Notes: generated by a model not told the origin, from the letters alone. 64,000 nt of DNA from Dinoroseobacter shibae DFL 12 = DSM 16493 (GCF_000018145.1 NC_009955.1:62001-126000), one strand, 5' to 3'; counted from the first letter of the stretch, positions 38,305 through 47,816 are shown. Translations and numbers: made by a program.

Positions 38305-39309
38305 TCAAGCACGTTGCGCGGCGACGGCTAGGATCTGCATCAGCTTGTCCGACGGCTCCCGGAACTTGCCTGGTTGGATCAGAGGTGCGTGGTGCGCCTC
38401 CAGAAGCGCTAGCTTCTCGGTCGGGTCCGCGCGCAGATACATCTCGGTCGTCTGGATGCTGGCATGGCCAAGCCAGAGCGCGACCTTGCGGATATCACCG
38501 GTGGCCTGAAGCGTGTGCATGGCGCAGCTGTGCCGCAACACATGCGGAGTGACCTGCTTTGCGGCAATCGATGGCGTCGAGCGCTCGGCTGTCGCCACAT
38601 GTTGCCTTAGCCGATATGCAAATCCGTCCCGCGTCATTCGGCGCCCATCACGGTTCAGGAACAGTTCCGGGCCTACTCGACCGGGCCTGACGGCCAACCA
38701 CGCGCGAATGGCACATTGAGTCTCCTTCCAGAGCGGCAGCACACGCTCCCGGCGCCCCTTGCCCAATATCCGTACGTTGGAAAACGACCCGTCGGGAAAA
38801 TCGTCCATCCGCACAGCCAGAAGTTCGGACGCTCTCAACCCTGCGGCATAGGTCAGATGCAGCATGGCGCGGTCCCGCAATCCGCCTGGCGTGTGGCGGT
38901 TCGGCGCGGCAAGCAAGGCGCGGACTTCTTCCTTTGTAAGATAATCGATCAGCTTGGCGTCTGTTCGCTTGGTCGGCATGGCCCGGATCATCATCGCCTG
39001 CTCAAGGCAGGCCGGTTGGCGATGTTCGACGAAACGGAAAAACGATTTAATCGCCGCCAGTCGCGCATTGCGGGACCGGACGGAATTGGCGCGTCCTTCT
39101 TCGATATGTTCGAGGAACGCCCTGATCGTCTGAATGTCCAGGTCTTCAATGAAAAGTTCCGATGGGGTTCGCTTGACCCGCCCTGTGACAAACCGCAGCA
39201 AGAGGGTGAACGCACAGGCATAGGCTGCGATGGTATGTCGGCTTGCGCCGCATTCATGGGGAAGATGGGTTTGCAGGAAGGCTGAAAGGTCGGGGGCGAG
39301 CGGGGTCAT
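38305..39309 (-). CDS. RIT tyrosine recombinase, third gene
   Basis: A 334-residue recombinase with the catalytic Arg in AAGLRASELLAVRMDD, the HVLRHSCAMHTL box, GHASIQTTEMYLRAD with late His and nucleophilic Tyr, and the N-terminal core-binding domain (LPHECGASRHTIAAYACAFT). Its start overlaps the preceding gene by 4 bases (ATGA). All three genes keep the catalytic set, so the element may be active. Confidence 0.9.
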   Translation of the reverse strand: MTPLAPDLSAFLQTHLPHECGASRHTIAAYACAFTLLLRFVTGRVKRTPSELFIEDLDIQTIRAFLEHIEEGRANSVRSRNARLAAIKSFFRFVEHRQPACLEQAMMIRAMPTKRTDAKLIDYLTKEEVRALLAAPNRHTPGGLRDRAMLHLTYAAGLRASELLAVRMDDFPDGSFSNVRILGKGRRERVLPLWKETQCAIRAWLAVRPGRVGPELFLNRDGRRMTRDGFAYRLRQHVATAERSTPSIAAKQVTPHVLRHSCAMHTLQATGDIRKVALWLGHASIQTTEMYLRADPTEKLALLEAHHAPLIQPGKFREPSDKLMQILAVAAQRA

Positions 39310-40235
39310 GCCGCACCTCCGATCCAGGTCTCCTCGGCGGTTGCCGCAATCATCTTCAGAAGAACCGGCGTAGCCTCAAGGTACCAGTAGGTGTTGGCAA
39401 TATCGACATGGCCGAGGTAGGTGCTCAGAGCCTTCATGTGCCGCAACACTGCCTGCGGGTTGTTCCCACAGGCCTCAAGGGATCGCACGGCGAAGGTGTG
39501 GCGCAGATCGTGAAGCCGGGGGCCGGGCCCTGTCGGATTGCGGTACCCAAGCTTCCGGACGATCCGAACGAAGACCACATGGGCCCGTGTTTTTGTCGGG
39601 GCATGACCATGACCAAGAACGAAGAGATCGTCGTTCGCGTTACGCACGGCCGCGCGGGCTTCGAGATATCGTTCCAGCGCGGCACGGGTCGAAAAATGTA
39701 TTGGCACGAGACGACTCTTGCCAAACTTGCCGCTCCGGACCATGAGGCCCTCCGCCGTAAGATCGTCGCACTGAAGGGACAATGCCTCCGAAATCCGCAA
39801 GCCCGTCGAAGCGAGCAGCCCGAACAGGTTATGATAAGTCAGCGGGCTGATCGGTGTCAGGCCGGGCACCAGAAGCGCTTCATGCATGATCCGACTGATT
39901 TGGTCCCGCGTCAGAATATGGGGAGCGGGCCGCCTCCGTCGTGACCGACCCAGCAGCCCCATCGCAGGTATCTCGTGCCGTGAATCTTCCGCGTGCAGGA
40001 ACACCGCAAATGCGCGGGCGCGATCAAACCGCGCCTGCGCAGCATAAGGCGTCGCGGCGCCGCCGGCCCATTCCAGTATCAGCGCTGCCGTCAGATGCGT
40101 GATGGATCGCTCCGCAGCGAAATCCGCGAAGGCGCGCAAGGATGTCTCCTGTGCGGCGAACTTCTTTCCGAGTGTGCGGTTGAGTTGGACGAAGCGGTCT
40201 ACATGGTGATGTATCATGACGCGTCTCCCGGCCAC
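39306..40235 (-). CDS. RIT tyrosine recombinase, second gene
   Basis: A 309-residue recombinase. Visible motifs are STGLRISEALSLQCDD (Arg), RLHDLRHTFAVRSLEACGNN (His-x-x-Arg), YLGHVDIANTYWYLEA (late His, Tyr). The start MAGRRVMIHHHVDRFVQLNR could be a few codons shorter. It overlaps the first gene by 22 bases and the third by 4, so all three are translationally coupled. Confidence 0.9.
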   Translation of the reverse strand: MAGRRVMIHHHVDRFVQLNRTLGKKFAAQETSLRAFADFAAERSITHLTAALILEWAGGAATPYAAQARFDRARAFAVFLHAEDSRHEIPAMGLLGRSRRRRPAPHILTRDQISRIMHEALLVPGLTPISPLTYHNLFGLLASTGLRISEALSLQCDDLTAEGLMVRSGKFGKSRLVPIHFSTRAALERYLEARAAVRNANDDLFVLGHGHAPTKTRAHVVFVRIVRKLGYRNPTGPGPRLHDLRHTFAVRSLEACGNNPQAVLRHMKALSTYLGHVDIANTYWYLEATPVLLKMIAATAEETWIGGAA

Positions 40236-41740
40236 GGCTGAGCCACTTCTTCCAGCATCCCAACATCGACCTTAGCGTAGATCGCGGTCGTATCGCGCGA
40301 GGTGTGGCGCAGCGCTGCACCGATCAGGTCAAGGTCCGCACCGCCACGCAGCCAGGCGGAGGCCAGTGAATGACGAAAGACATGCGAACCAGTCGGCAAG
40401 TCGGTAAAACCTCCCCGGCTCAGGACGCGGGAAACGATCCCGGCGATCTCGGCAGAGGATCGCAGCGGGGTGAAAGGAGCCTGGACTCGGAGAAAGACCC
40501 TGTTCGACGCGACCACTGGACGCGCATCTTCGATATAGACCAGCAGCGCATCGCCTACATCCTGCGGCAGCGGCATCATAACGCCACGCCTGCCCTTGCC
40601 GTGCAATCGCAACCGACTCGTGCGCCAGTCGATATCTGACAGGTGCAACTGCCAGATGTCTCCCGCGCGCAAGGCCAACCGGGCGAGGAGGAGAAGTATT
40701 GCGCGGTCTCGGATCTCAACCGGCGTATCGGTGCGACAGGAGGCAAGGATCTCTTCGATCTTCGCCGTGGGGATCGTGCGGGGGACTGTAGAAAGCTTGC
40801 GCCGAACAGCAGATGGCACCGCATGCAGAAGCGACGGGGCGCATGCGCCTTGGACGATCGTAAAGCGCAGGAAGGCTCGCAACACGGTGACCGTCTTGCG
40901 CACAGATGATTGGGACCGTTCTTCACCTTGATCCAATATGATCGAACGGATGGCCGCCGCATCGTAATCCTCCGGCGTTGCCCCCAGGCTGTCCAGCCAG
41001 CGGCCCACTTCGTTCAAATAGCGCCGTACGGTCTCGGGTGCCACCCCGCGCTCGCGGCGCAACCATTCCGAAAAGCTGATCAGACGCGGGTCTTCTGCGG
41101 AGACGTCGTCAGGTGCTTGGGGCGGGAGCAGACCTTCGTCGATCAGGTGCCGGACAAGCGCATGGGCACCTCGCTTACGGTTCTTATAGTGAGACGCCAG
41201 AACCCTGTTGCCATGCTTGGTCATCTCCCCGCATCGGCATTCGTGCCACGCGAACTGATCGATGGTTCCTTCACCGATTGCGGTCAACGGGACTCGCTGT
41301 TGTAGGACCCATTCAGCAAAATGGGCGGCATGGCTGAGCAATGATGCGCGCGATACCTCGCTGTAGCCAGCGCTCTCGAGCTTCTTGGCAAAGGCCTCCA
41401 GGTGCTGTCTTAGCCGGGCAGTGTCATTTGGGATCGCAACTATGCCGGTGTCTTCGAGATATCGAAAAAACCGGCGAGTATAGGTGGCATACATCGGGCT
41501 CCGCAACTGATTGGGGCTGTAGCGACCGCAGCGGCAGTGGTGACGAAGAAAACTGTCTACAACCGACGCGTCGAGGTCACGGACAGAGACTTTCCGTGCC
41601 TGCGCCCACTTCAGAAAATGGCGGGCTGCGCTCAGCGCACCCTGGGAAAGCCCGGGATTGTCGGCGTGGTACGTGTCGACCAGAGCGAGGTTGTCAGCGC
41701 GGTCGCGCGCACGGCGTTGAGAGTTCGAGGGGGAGTTCAT
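40214..41740 (-). CDS. RIT tyrosine recombinase, first gene
   Basis: The start MNSPSNSQRRARDRADNLAL follows AGAAGGACATCCCCTC; the frame upstream lies in the terminal repeat. The 508-residue protein is longer than the other two because of an extra N-terminal region (about 200 residues) with two core-binding-like segments and CRCGRYSPNQL and CRCGEMTKHG patches. The catalytic domain has RLALRAGDIWQLHLSDIDW (Arg), HVFRHSLASAWLRGG, and RHTSRDTTAIYAKVD. The first 7 codons are duplicated at the left end of the element. Confidence 0.9.
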   Translation of the reverse strand: MNSPSNSQRRARDRADNLALVDTYHADNPGLSQGALSAARHFLKWAQARKVSVRDLDASVVDSFLRHHCRCGRYSPNQLRSPMYATYTRRFFRYLEDTGIVAIPNDTARLRQHLEAFAKKLESAGYSEVSRASLLSHAAHFAEWVLQQRVPLTAIGEGTIDQFAWHECRCGEMTKHGNRVLASHYKNRKRGAHALVRHLIDEGLLPPQAPDDVSAEDPRLISFSEWLRRERGVAPETVRRYLNEVGRWLDSLGATPEDYDAAAIRSIILDQGEERSQSSVRKTVTVLRAFLRFTIVQGACAPSLLHAVPSAVRRKLSTVPRTIPTAKIEEILASCRTDTPVEIRDRAILLLLARLALRAGDIWQLHLSDIDWRTSRLRLHGKGRRGVMMPLPQDVGDALLVYIEDARPVVASNRVFLRVQAPFTPLRSSAEIAGIVSRVLSRGGFTDLPTGSHVFRHSLASAWLRGGADLDLIGAALRHTSRDTTAIYAKVDVGMLEEVAQPWPGDAS

Positions 41741-41869
41741 GAGGGGATGTCCTTCTGCGGTTGAGAGCAGAGGCATCATGATTATCCAAAGCGGAAACCC
41801 AAAAATGAATCGTCATAACAACAGCTTGAAACCCAAAACTCCGCATAACGGTGACGCGGCATATTACGT
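41719..41869 (-). repeat. Right inverted repeat of the RIT element
   Basis: Reverse complement of 35576-35725 with very few differences, including one extra base before the recombinase ATG. It contains the first recombinase start codon and the TTATCCAAAG half-site at 41782-41791. Confidence 0.88.
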
Positions 41870-44374
41870 CTTATCCAAAGCTTTGGATAAAACATAGTCA
41901 CGCGGCGTCAAGGCACCCTCGACGAGTTCATCCTCCGGGTCCATCGTCTCAAGCCGACGCTTCAACAGGCTTTCGCCTGTAGAGACAACCTGGATGACGC
42001 AAGCCTTGCCCGCTGCCAGATCGTCCTTGATGGCGTGGATGATGCTTGGAGCCTTCATGCCCATCAGGAGATGGTTGAAGAAGCGCTGTTTCGTGCTCTC
42101 GAAGCGAGATTTGGCCGAGGCGCGTGCGGCCGAGGCATTGGTCTCGCCCGAGGCATCGTTGACGCCGGTCGCTGTCAGCGCGGCCTCGAGATTGTGATGG
42201 ATCGTCCGAAACGAGGTCGCGTATGCGTCGTAGATCTCAATCTGGGCCGGGGTGAGCGCGTGTTCGAGCACGTCATACTCCACCCCATCAAAACTGAGGG
42301 CGCGGGCCGTATAGAGCCCAAGCGTCTTGAGATCGCGGGCAACCACCTCCATGGCGGCGACACCGCCGGCTTCCATCGCCGAGACGAAACTCTCGCGACT
42401 CGGGAAGGGGTATTCCGGCCCCTGCCCCCAGAGACCAAGACGCGCGGCATAGGCCAGGTTGTGCACGCTCGTGGCACCCGTGGCCGAGATGTAGAAGACG
42501 CGAGCGCGGGGTGCTGCCAGTTGCAGCCGCAGGCCAGCAAGGCCCTGCTGGGAGGGTTTGACCCCCCTGCCCTGCTCGGACCCGGCCGCGTTCTGCATGG
42601 CATGGGCCTCATCAAAGGCCAGCACGCCTTCGAACTCCGCGCCCATCCAGGCGAGGATCTGGCTCAGTCGCGTGGTGCCGCATTTGCCGGCAGACCGCAG
42701 CGTGGCGTAGGTGACGAAGAGGATTCCGTCACCCATAGGGACGGGCTGGTCCGGTTTCCATTTGGAAAGTGGCTGAATGTCGGCAGGCGAGCCGCCAAGA
42801 TCGGTCCAGTCGCGGATCGCGTCCTCGATGAGCGTGGCGGATTTGGAAACCCAGATCGCTTTCCTGCGCCCGGCAAGCCAGTTCACCAGGATCAGCCCCG
42901 CGCATTCGCGCCCCTTGCCGCAACCGGTGCCGTCGCCGAGGAAATAGCCGAGGCGATAGGCACGTGCGTCTGGATCATCATCGGCGCGCGTCAGCTTGGT
43001 CTGGTCGTCATCGATGGTAAACCGACCGGGCAGGTCGCGCCCATGAGCATCATGCGCCATGATGATGGTTTCCAGCTGCGCCTCGGAGAGATCTCCCTCC
43101 TCGATCAACCGTGCGGGCAGTCGCAAGTCATCACTGCCCGTGTTTGAGGGCATGGGCGGGGCAACCGAGGCCATGGCGATGCTTTCAACGAGCGGCGTGG
43201 GATGTTCCTGCGCGCCCGCGATCTCGATCCGCTGCGGCCAGTAGCGCGCATAGATGTCCGAGATGGGCGTGTTGTCGCGCGGGACATCGAAGCTTGTGAA
43301 GCTGAGCGGGCGGACGGCATTGGCCCGTGGTTTGGAGGCGGCGACAGGCGCAGCCGCGGTCTTGCGCGGGGCAGAGGATGGAACGGTCGGCCGAGCATGA
43401 GGGGTCGCTTCAGCCCGTTGGGCGGGGCGCATCTCGGGCCGGGTTGCGGCCACTGCGTCGACAAAAGGAAGGGCTTCATCCAGATCCCGCACAGGGACGC
43501 GGATCATTTCGCCGTCCTCCTGCACCTTGTCGAAGACCATCAGCTGGGTTTCCACAGAGGTGCCAAGCTTGCGATAGACCTGCCCCGGCATCGTCAGCGC
43601 CAAGCGCGGCGTCAGGAGACCGCAGGCGCGGGACCAATGCGCGGCATCGCGTTCGGGCGTGAATCCCGGCGGCATGATCGCCACCAGCCGCCCGCCGGGT
43701 GCCAGACGCTTGGCAGCCGCGACGAGATGTTTGGCGGCGATGTACTTGTCCCGGGAGCGATCGACCGAGGAGGCGAAGGGCGGATTCATCACCACGACGT
43801 CGGGTAGAACCGGCGTCTGCAGCAGATCGTCGATATGCTCGCTGTCATGGCCCGTCACCTCGCCGCCGAAAACCGCGCGCAGGAGGCGCTGGCGAAAGGG
43901 GTCGATTTCATTGAGCAAAAGCGTGGCACCGGCCCGGGCGGCGAAAGCAGCCAGGGCACCTGTGCCAGCCGAGGGCTCCAGAACGGTCTCGCCCTTGCGG
44001 ATCGCCGCCGCCCGCAAGACCAGCGCCGCAAATGGCAGCGGCGTGGAAAACTGCTGCAGCCGGATCTGCTGCTCTGACCGGCGGGTTTCCGTCAGCAGCC
44101 GCGAGGCAAGCAGCTTTGCAGCGGCGATGTCATCTGCCACGCCGTTCCCACGCAGCAGCACTTGGACAGCCGCGGCCTGCATCAGGTCATAGGCTATGCG
44201 CCAGTCCCAGGCGCCCCCGGCATCGCTGCCATGAAACGTCTCGCGCATGATGCGCGCCAGCGCTGAACTGCGCAGGGGTTGGTGGTCGACCTCCGCGCCG
44301 ATCTGCGCGAGGGCAGAGGTAAGGTTAGCGTTGGATTCAACAGGATTGGGGAGCGTTGAGCGGTGCTTGGACAT
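41864..44374 (-). pseudogene. N-terminal fragment of the methyltransferase-strawberry-notch helicase gene
   Basis: The start is MSKHRSTLPNPVESNANLTS. The fragment of about 836 codons has an N6-adenine methyltransferase domain (about 120-330), with VLEPSAGTGALAAFAARAG (SAM loop) and the catalytic NPPF in DVVVMNPPFASSVDRS. A strawberry-notch ATPase domain follows: LGDGTGCGKGRECAGLILVN, LAFDEAHAMQNA, and FYISATGATSVHNLAYAARL. The last seven residues (SKALDKT) are coded by the RIT junction. The intact gene would make a protein of about 1430 residues. Such fusions are common on alphaproteobacterial islands; their role, perhaps in modification or defence, is not established. Confidence 0.87.
41871..41890. 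repeat. 20-bp perfect palindrome at the right RIT junction
   Basis: TTATCCAAAGCTTTGGATAA lies one base outside the right inverted repeat and inside the helicase gene's coding path, where it encodes the abnormal SKALDK tail. Each half equals the TTATCCAAAG found in both terminal repeats. The left junction has none, so the palindrome is probably part of the recombination core brought by the element. Confidence 0.7.
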
Positions 44375-44641
44375 GGGGAATTCCTTTGGATCAGGGTCTG
44401 AGTTCCAAAGGACAAAAAGCCCGCTTTCCCTTTTTTGGGGTTCCACCGAAAGCTATGAAAAGGGCTGGCCAGTGAGAGGGAGTACAGAACCTCAGACCAC
44501 CAACGCGACCCGCCCTTGTCGGAATCAAAGGCTAAGTCACGCAGCCGATCGGCAAACAATTTTTTGACAGAAGAAGCGGCGGCAACCCACCAAAACACCC
44601 CGAAACGCACGAAGGTACCAGGTAAGAACAGAACGCACTGT

Positions 44642-44776
44642 TCAAGACTGTTGGCGGCGCTTCTCATCAATCACCGCCTGCACAAGGTTCATCACGTTGG
44701 AATGCGGTGTCGCGGCCTGCTGGTCATTCAGTGCCTCCTTCACCTTGGACCGAAACCAGGCATCATGGGACGTCAT
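44642..44776 (-). CDS. Very small antitoxin-like (stability determinant) protein
   Basis: ATG at 44776-44774 opens a 44-residue frame, MTSHDAWFRSKVKEALNDQQ, then AATPHSNVMNLVQAVIDEKR and RQQS. The DAWFR-KV-EAL-D-PH--VM pattern is that of the C-terminal part of RelB/StbD-like antitoxins. The usual N-terminal DNA-binding part is short or missing, and no RelE-like toxin follows, so this may be an orphan or a decayed antitoxin. A short frame MPRDLGELLDRRLEDHRRDR ends one base before its ATG. Confidence 0.45.
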   Translation of the reverse strand: MTSHDAWFRSKVKEALNDQQAATPHSNVMNLVQAVIDEKRRQQS

Positions 44777-45065
44777 CTCACCGGTCACGGCGATGGTCCT
44801 CGAGGCGCCTATCCAGAAGCTCGCCTAGGTCTCTCGGCATAGCTGCAACGCTCAGAGCGACCCGAGATCGGCGGTAGGGAGAATGGACCTTGGACAGATT
44901 GACTTTGTCGCAAGCCTGTTTACTATCTGAAGGCTGTTTCAATTCGAGTTCTCCATTTACGAGATGATCGGAGGTTACAGCAAAGCTCCACGAACGATAA
45001 GAGTCTTGATATCTCAATATTAGAGGAACGACCAAGCCATCCGCGCACGGACGCGCTTATCACCT
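44777..45065. other. Intergenic stretch before IS91-like copy 2
   Basis: About 290 bases with no supported gene. It separates the island operon and the small antitoxin-like frame from the left end of the second IS91-like element. No terminator or strong palindrome was seen. Confidence 0.45.
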
Positions 45066-45196
45066 AGGACGAAGCCGCTTCGCGGCATTGGCGCATTTGG
45101 CTGATGGTGTGACGCGTCCATAACGTTGCGCATTTTGCGATCGGACTGACCTGACGGACGATTGGGGCCTTCTCAATCATCAGACAGGAGGTTTCC

Positions 45197-46084
45197 ATGA
45201 CAGAGGAGAGAGTAACCCCGCTGCGCCAGCGGATGATCGAAGACATGCGCATCCGCGGAATGGGCGACAAAGCGCAGAAGTCCCATATCCGGGCGATCAA
45301 GGATTTCGCGGCGTTCCTCGGGCGATCACCCGATACGGCGACGCCGGAGGATTTGCGCGCCTATCAGCTCCATATGACGGACACAGGGATCACCCCATCG
45401 ACCTTCAACACGCGGATCGTCGCGCTCAGGTTCTTCTTCGGCATGACCTGCGGGCGGGAAGAGATGAAGCGCTACATGCAATTCCGCACCGAACCGCGGA
45501 AGCTGCCGGTAGTCTTCAGCGTCGAGGAGGTGTCGGACATCCTGATGGCGGCACCGGGGCCGGGGCTGAAGTATCGCGCAGCACTCAGCATTTCCTATGG
45601 TGCGGGGCTTCGGGCGGCTGAGGTCTGCAACCTCAAGATCGGCGATATCGACAGTGACCGGATGCTGATCCATGTCGAGCAGGGCAAGGGTCAGAAGGAC
45701 CGCAAGGTGATGCTGTCACCCGGATTGCTGGAGCTGCTGCGTGCCTGGTGGCGCGAGACGCGCCCCGAAGGCTGGCTGTTCCCAGGCAAGCCCAAGATCA
45801 ACCCGATCTCGCCAAGGCAGCTGAACCGTGCCTTCACCTCGGCCAAGCACATGGCCGGCGTCAAGAAGCCCGCGACACTGCATACGTTGCGGCACAGCTT
45901 TGCCACCCATCTACTGGAGGCCAACACCGATGTGCGTGTGATTCAGGTGCTGCTCGGCCACGCCAAGCTGACGACCACCGCGCGATACACCCATGTGGCC
46001 ACCAAGACGATCCGCGATACTGTCAGCCCCTACGAGATGCTGGCCAGATTGCAGGATCAGACCGTGAAGCGAAGCCTGGAATGA
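45197..46084 (+). CDS. Tyrosine recombinase of the IS91-like element, copy 2
   Basis: A 295-residue XerC/D-like recombinase. Motifs: GAGLRAAEVCNLKIGDID, HTLRHSFATHLLEANTD, and GHAKLTTTARYTHV with the nucleophilic Tyr. The start MTEERVTPLRQRMIEDMRIR follows ACAGGAGGTTTCC. The HUH transposase gene begins 12 bases after its stop. Compared with copy 1 the sequence is similar throughout but has many substitutions. Confidence 0.88.
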   Translation: MTEERVTPLRQRMIEDMRIRGMGDKAQKSHIRAIKDFAAFLGRSPDTATPEDLRAYQLHMTDTGITPSTFNTRIVALRFFFGMTCGREEMKRYMQFRTEPRKLPVVFSVEEVSDILMAAPGPGLKYRAALSISYGAGLRAAEVCNLKIGDIDSDRMLIHVEQGKGQKDRKVMLSPGLLELLRAWWRETRPEGWLFPGKPKINPISPRQLNRAFTSAKHMAGVKKPATLHTLRHSFATHLLEANTDVRVIQVLLGHAKLTTTARYTHVATKTIRDTVSPYEMLARLQDQTVKRSLE

Positions 46085-46096
46085 CCGGGCGCCGGG

Positions 46097-47296
46097 GTGA
46101 CCCGGCCGAAGCTGGAGATCGCTGACATCTTTCGCGCCCATGGTCCTGCGTGGCGGCGGGCCAATGCGGGACATGTCAGCCTCTCACAGCTCAAGGTGAT
46201 GTCGGCGATCGAGGCCTGCCGAACTGAGGCTCTTGGCGGGCATGTGGCTGGCTGTGCCAAATGCGGCCATCATCATATCGCTTATAATTCCTGCAAGAAC
46301 CGGCATTGCCCGAAGTGCCAGGGACCGGCCGCGCGCGACTGGATGGAGGCGCGCGCCGAGGACCTGCTGCCAGTGGAATATTTCCACGTCGTCTTCACTC
46401 TGCCAGCCGAGATCGCGCAGATCGCCTACTGGAACAAGAAGGCGGTCTACGGGCTGCTGTTCAAAGCCTCGGCCGAAACGGTGATGACGATTGCGGCCGA
46501 TCCCAAAAGAATGGGCGCGCGGGTGGGCATGACCAGCGTCCTTCACACCTGGGGCTCGGCACTGACCCATCATCCGCATATCCATATGATCGTCCCCGGC
46601 GGCGGCCTGTCGCCCGATGGAACGAAGTGGGTCGCCTGCCGCCCCGGGTTCTTTTTGCATGTGCGGGTTCTGGCGCGGTTGTTCCGGCGCCTGTTTCTGG
46701 ACGGGCTGATGGACCTGCATGCCGCTGGGCAGCTCGCCTTCTATGGCGATCTCGAACGTCTGGCGCAGGCGGATGCCTTCGCGCAGTGGCTCGGCCCATT
46801 CCGCAAGTCCGGATGGGTGGTCTATGCCAAGCCGCCCTTCGGAGGACCCGAGGCCGTGCTGGCCTATCTCAGCCGCTATACCCACCGCGTCGCCATCTCC
46901 AACGCGCGCCTGGTCAGCGCCGATGCCCATACCGTGGCGTTCCGCTGGAAGGATTATCGCATCAAATCCGGCGATCGCCAAAAGGTCATGCGGCTGACAA
47001 CGCCCGAGTTCATCCGCCGATTCCTGATCCATGTCCTGCCCGACGGGTTCCACCGCATCCGGCATTACGGCCTGCTGGCCAGTTCGACCCGCAAGGCCAA
47101 CATCACCAAGATCCGGGCCTTGCTGTATGTCCAGCGTTCGGACCAGGCCACCGTGTCAGGACCCGAAGCCGAGATCATCCCACTCACCCTGCGCGAACCG
47201 TGCCCCTGTTGCGGCGGTCCCATGCGCATCGTCGAGATCTTCCGTCGCGGGCAAAAACCGACGTCGCGCGCCCCACCGAGGGAGCAGGCCGCATGA
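46097..47296 (+). CDS. IS91-family HUH (Y1) transposase, copy 2
   Basis: A 399-residue protein that starts at GTG (VTRPKLEIADIFRAHG). It shows the zinc-binding CAKCGHHHIAYNSCKNRHC, HUH motif HHPHIHMIVPGGG, catalytic Tyr region YLSRYTHRVAISNARL, and a C-terminal CPCCGG pair. It is complete. Bases 47297-47554 form the replication-origin end and hold no gene. Confidence 0.9.
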   Translation: MTRPKLEIADIFRAHGPAWRRANAGHVSLSQLKVMSAIEACRTEALGGHVAGCAKCGHHHIAYNSCKNRHCPKCQGPAARDWMEARAEDLLPVEYFHVVFTLPAEIAQIAYWNKKAVYGLLFKASAETVMTIAADPKRMGARVGMTSVLHTWGSALTHHPHIHMIVPGGGLSPDGTKWVACRPGFFLHVRVLARLFRRLFLDGLMDLHAAGQLAFYGDLERLAQADAFAQWLGPFRKSGWVVYAKPPFGGPEAVLAYLSRYTHRVAISNARLVSADAHTVAFRWKDYRIKSGDRQKVMRLTTPEFIRRFLIHVLPDGFHRIRHYGLLASSTRKANITKIRALLYVQRSDQATVSGPEAEIIPLTLREPCPCCGGPMRIVEIFRRGQKPTSRAPPREQAA

Positions 47297-47561
47297 CATA
47301 TCGCCCGTCATCCACTACGGAGCACCACCGGCTGCACCCCGCAGACCCGGCCCAGCCACTATGCGATTATCGCTCTGCGGCGCGAAAAACGACGGCAAGC
47401 ATCACTATATGCACAGCGGTGTCAGCATATTCGGCCGCTTACGTGACCGTCTCAGCCGTCATGCGCGCCTTCAGCAGAACGCATGACCCAGCCGTCGCCC
47501 CAACTGTCTGTGCGCTTTTACCATAGATCGCACCAAGACCCACGCGGCTTCCTCCTTGGGA

Positions 47562-47628
47562 GGTTTTCCAACGCGGGTCGTTGCCGCACGAGGGCGAACC
47601 GTTCCGCCGCGACCCGCATCAGAAAACC
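47562..47628. repeat. Imperfect inverted repeat next to IS91-like copy 2
   Basis: GGTTTTCCAACGCGGGTCG (47562-47580) and CGACCCGCATCAGAAAACC (47610-47628) pair at 15 of 19 positions around a 29-base loop. It lies just beyond the estimated right end of the element. Copy 1 has nothing similar there, so it is probably host sequence. The rest of 47629-47816 has no gene I can support. Confidence 0.4.
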
Positions 47629-47816
47629 TTCACCATTGCCGACATTAGAGCGGGCTGCGGCGAATTCACACTTCGAGCCCCACAGCGACTGGTACCGCAG
47701 AAAGCGCGAACGTCTGGTTCTACACTATTTGCTCGTTGAGTGAGAGATTTCAGCGTCCGTCCTGGTCGGAACTGTTCGTGGTCAGCGACGGGGACTGGAC
47801 GCGATTTCTGCCGTGG

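Larger units (their letters stand above)
35576..41869. mobile_element. Recombinase-in-trio (RIT) element with primase-helicase cargo
   Basis: Three overlapping tyrosine recombinase genes (41740 to 38305, minus strand) and one opposite cargo gene are enclosed by inverted repeats of 150 bp (35576-35725) and 151 bp (41719-41869), nearly identical. That matches published RIT elements: three adjacent recombinases within inverted ends. The target gene reads LTPRDYV on the right side and VLGYLEQ on the left, so joining the flanks restores an open helicase gene. A 20-bp palindrome, TTATCCAAAGCTTTGGATAA, lies just outside the right repeat and is absent from the left. Confidence 0.87.
45066..47554 (+). 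mobile_element. IS91-like element with companion tyrosine recombinase, copy 2
   Basis: Same gene pair, orientation and end blocks as copy 1. The left end starts AGGACGAAGCCGCTTCGCGG and the right end finishes CGGCTTCCTC with CTTG outside (47555-47558). The two copies are about 44 kb apart in direct orientation and clearly diverged, so they are separate arrivals or old duplicates. Confidence 0.75.

Noticed and set aside
42035..43147. A 370-codon plus-strand frame inside the strawberry-notch fragment
   Set aside because: No motif, no ribosome site; the methyltransferase and helicase motifs are on the minus strand.
46306..47526. A 406-codon plus-strand frame overlapping the second IS91-type transposase
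   Set aside because: Its composition (Arg, Pro, Ala-rich) is that of an out-of-frame reading, and the HUH motifs lie in the other frame.
47483..47743. An 86-codon plus-strand frame after IS91-like copy 2
   Set aside because: It crosses the IS end and an inverted repeat, has no ribosome site and no recognisable product.
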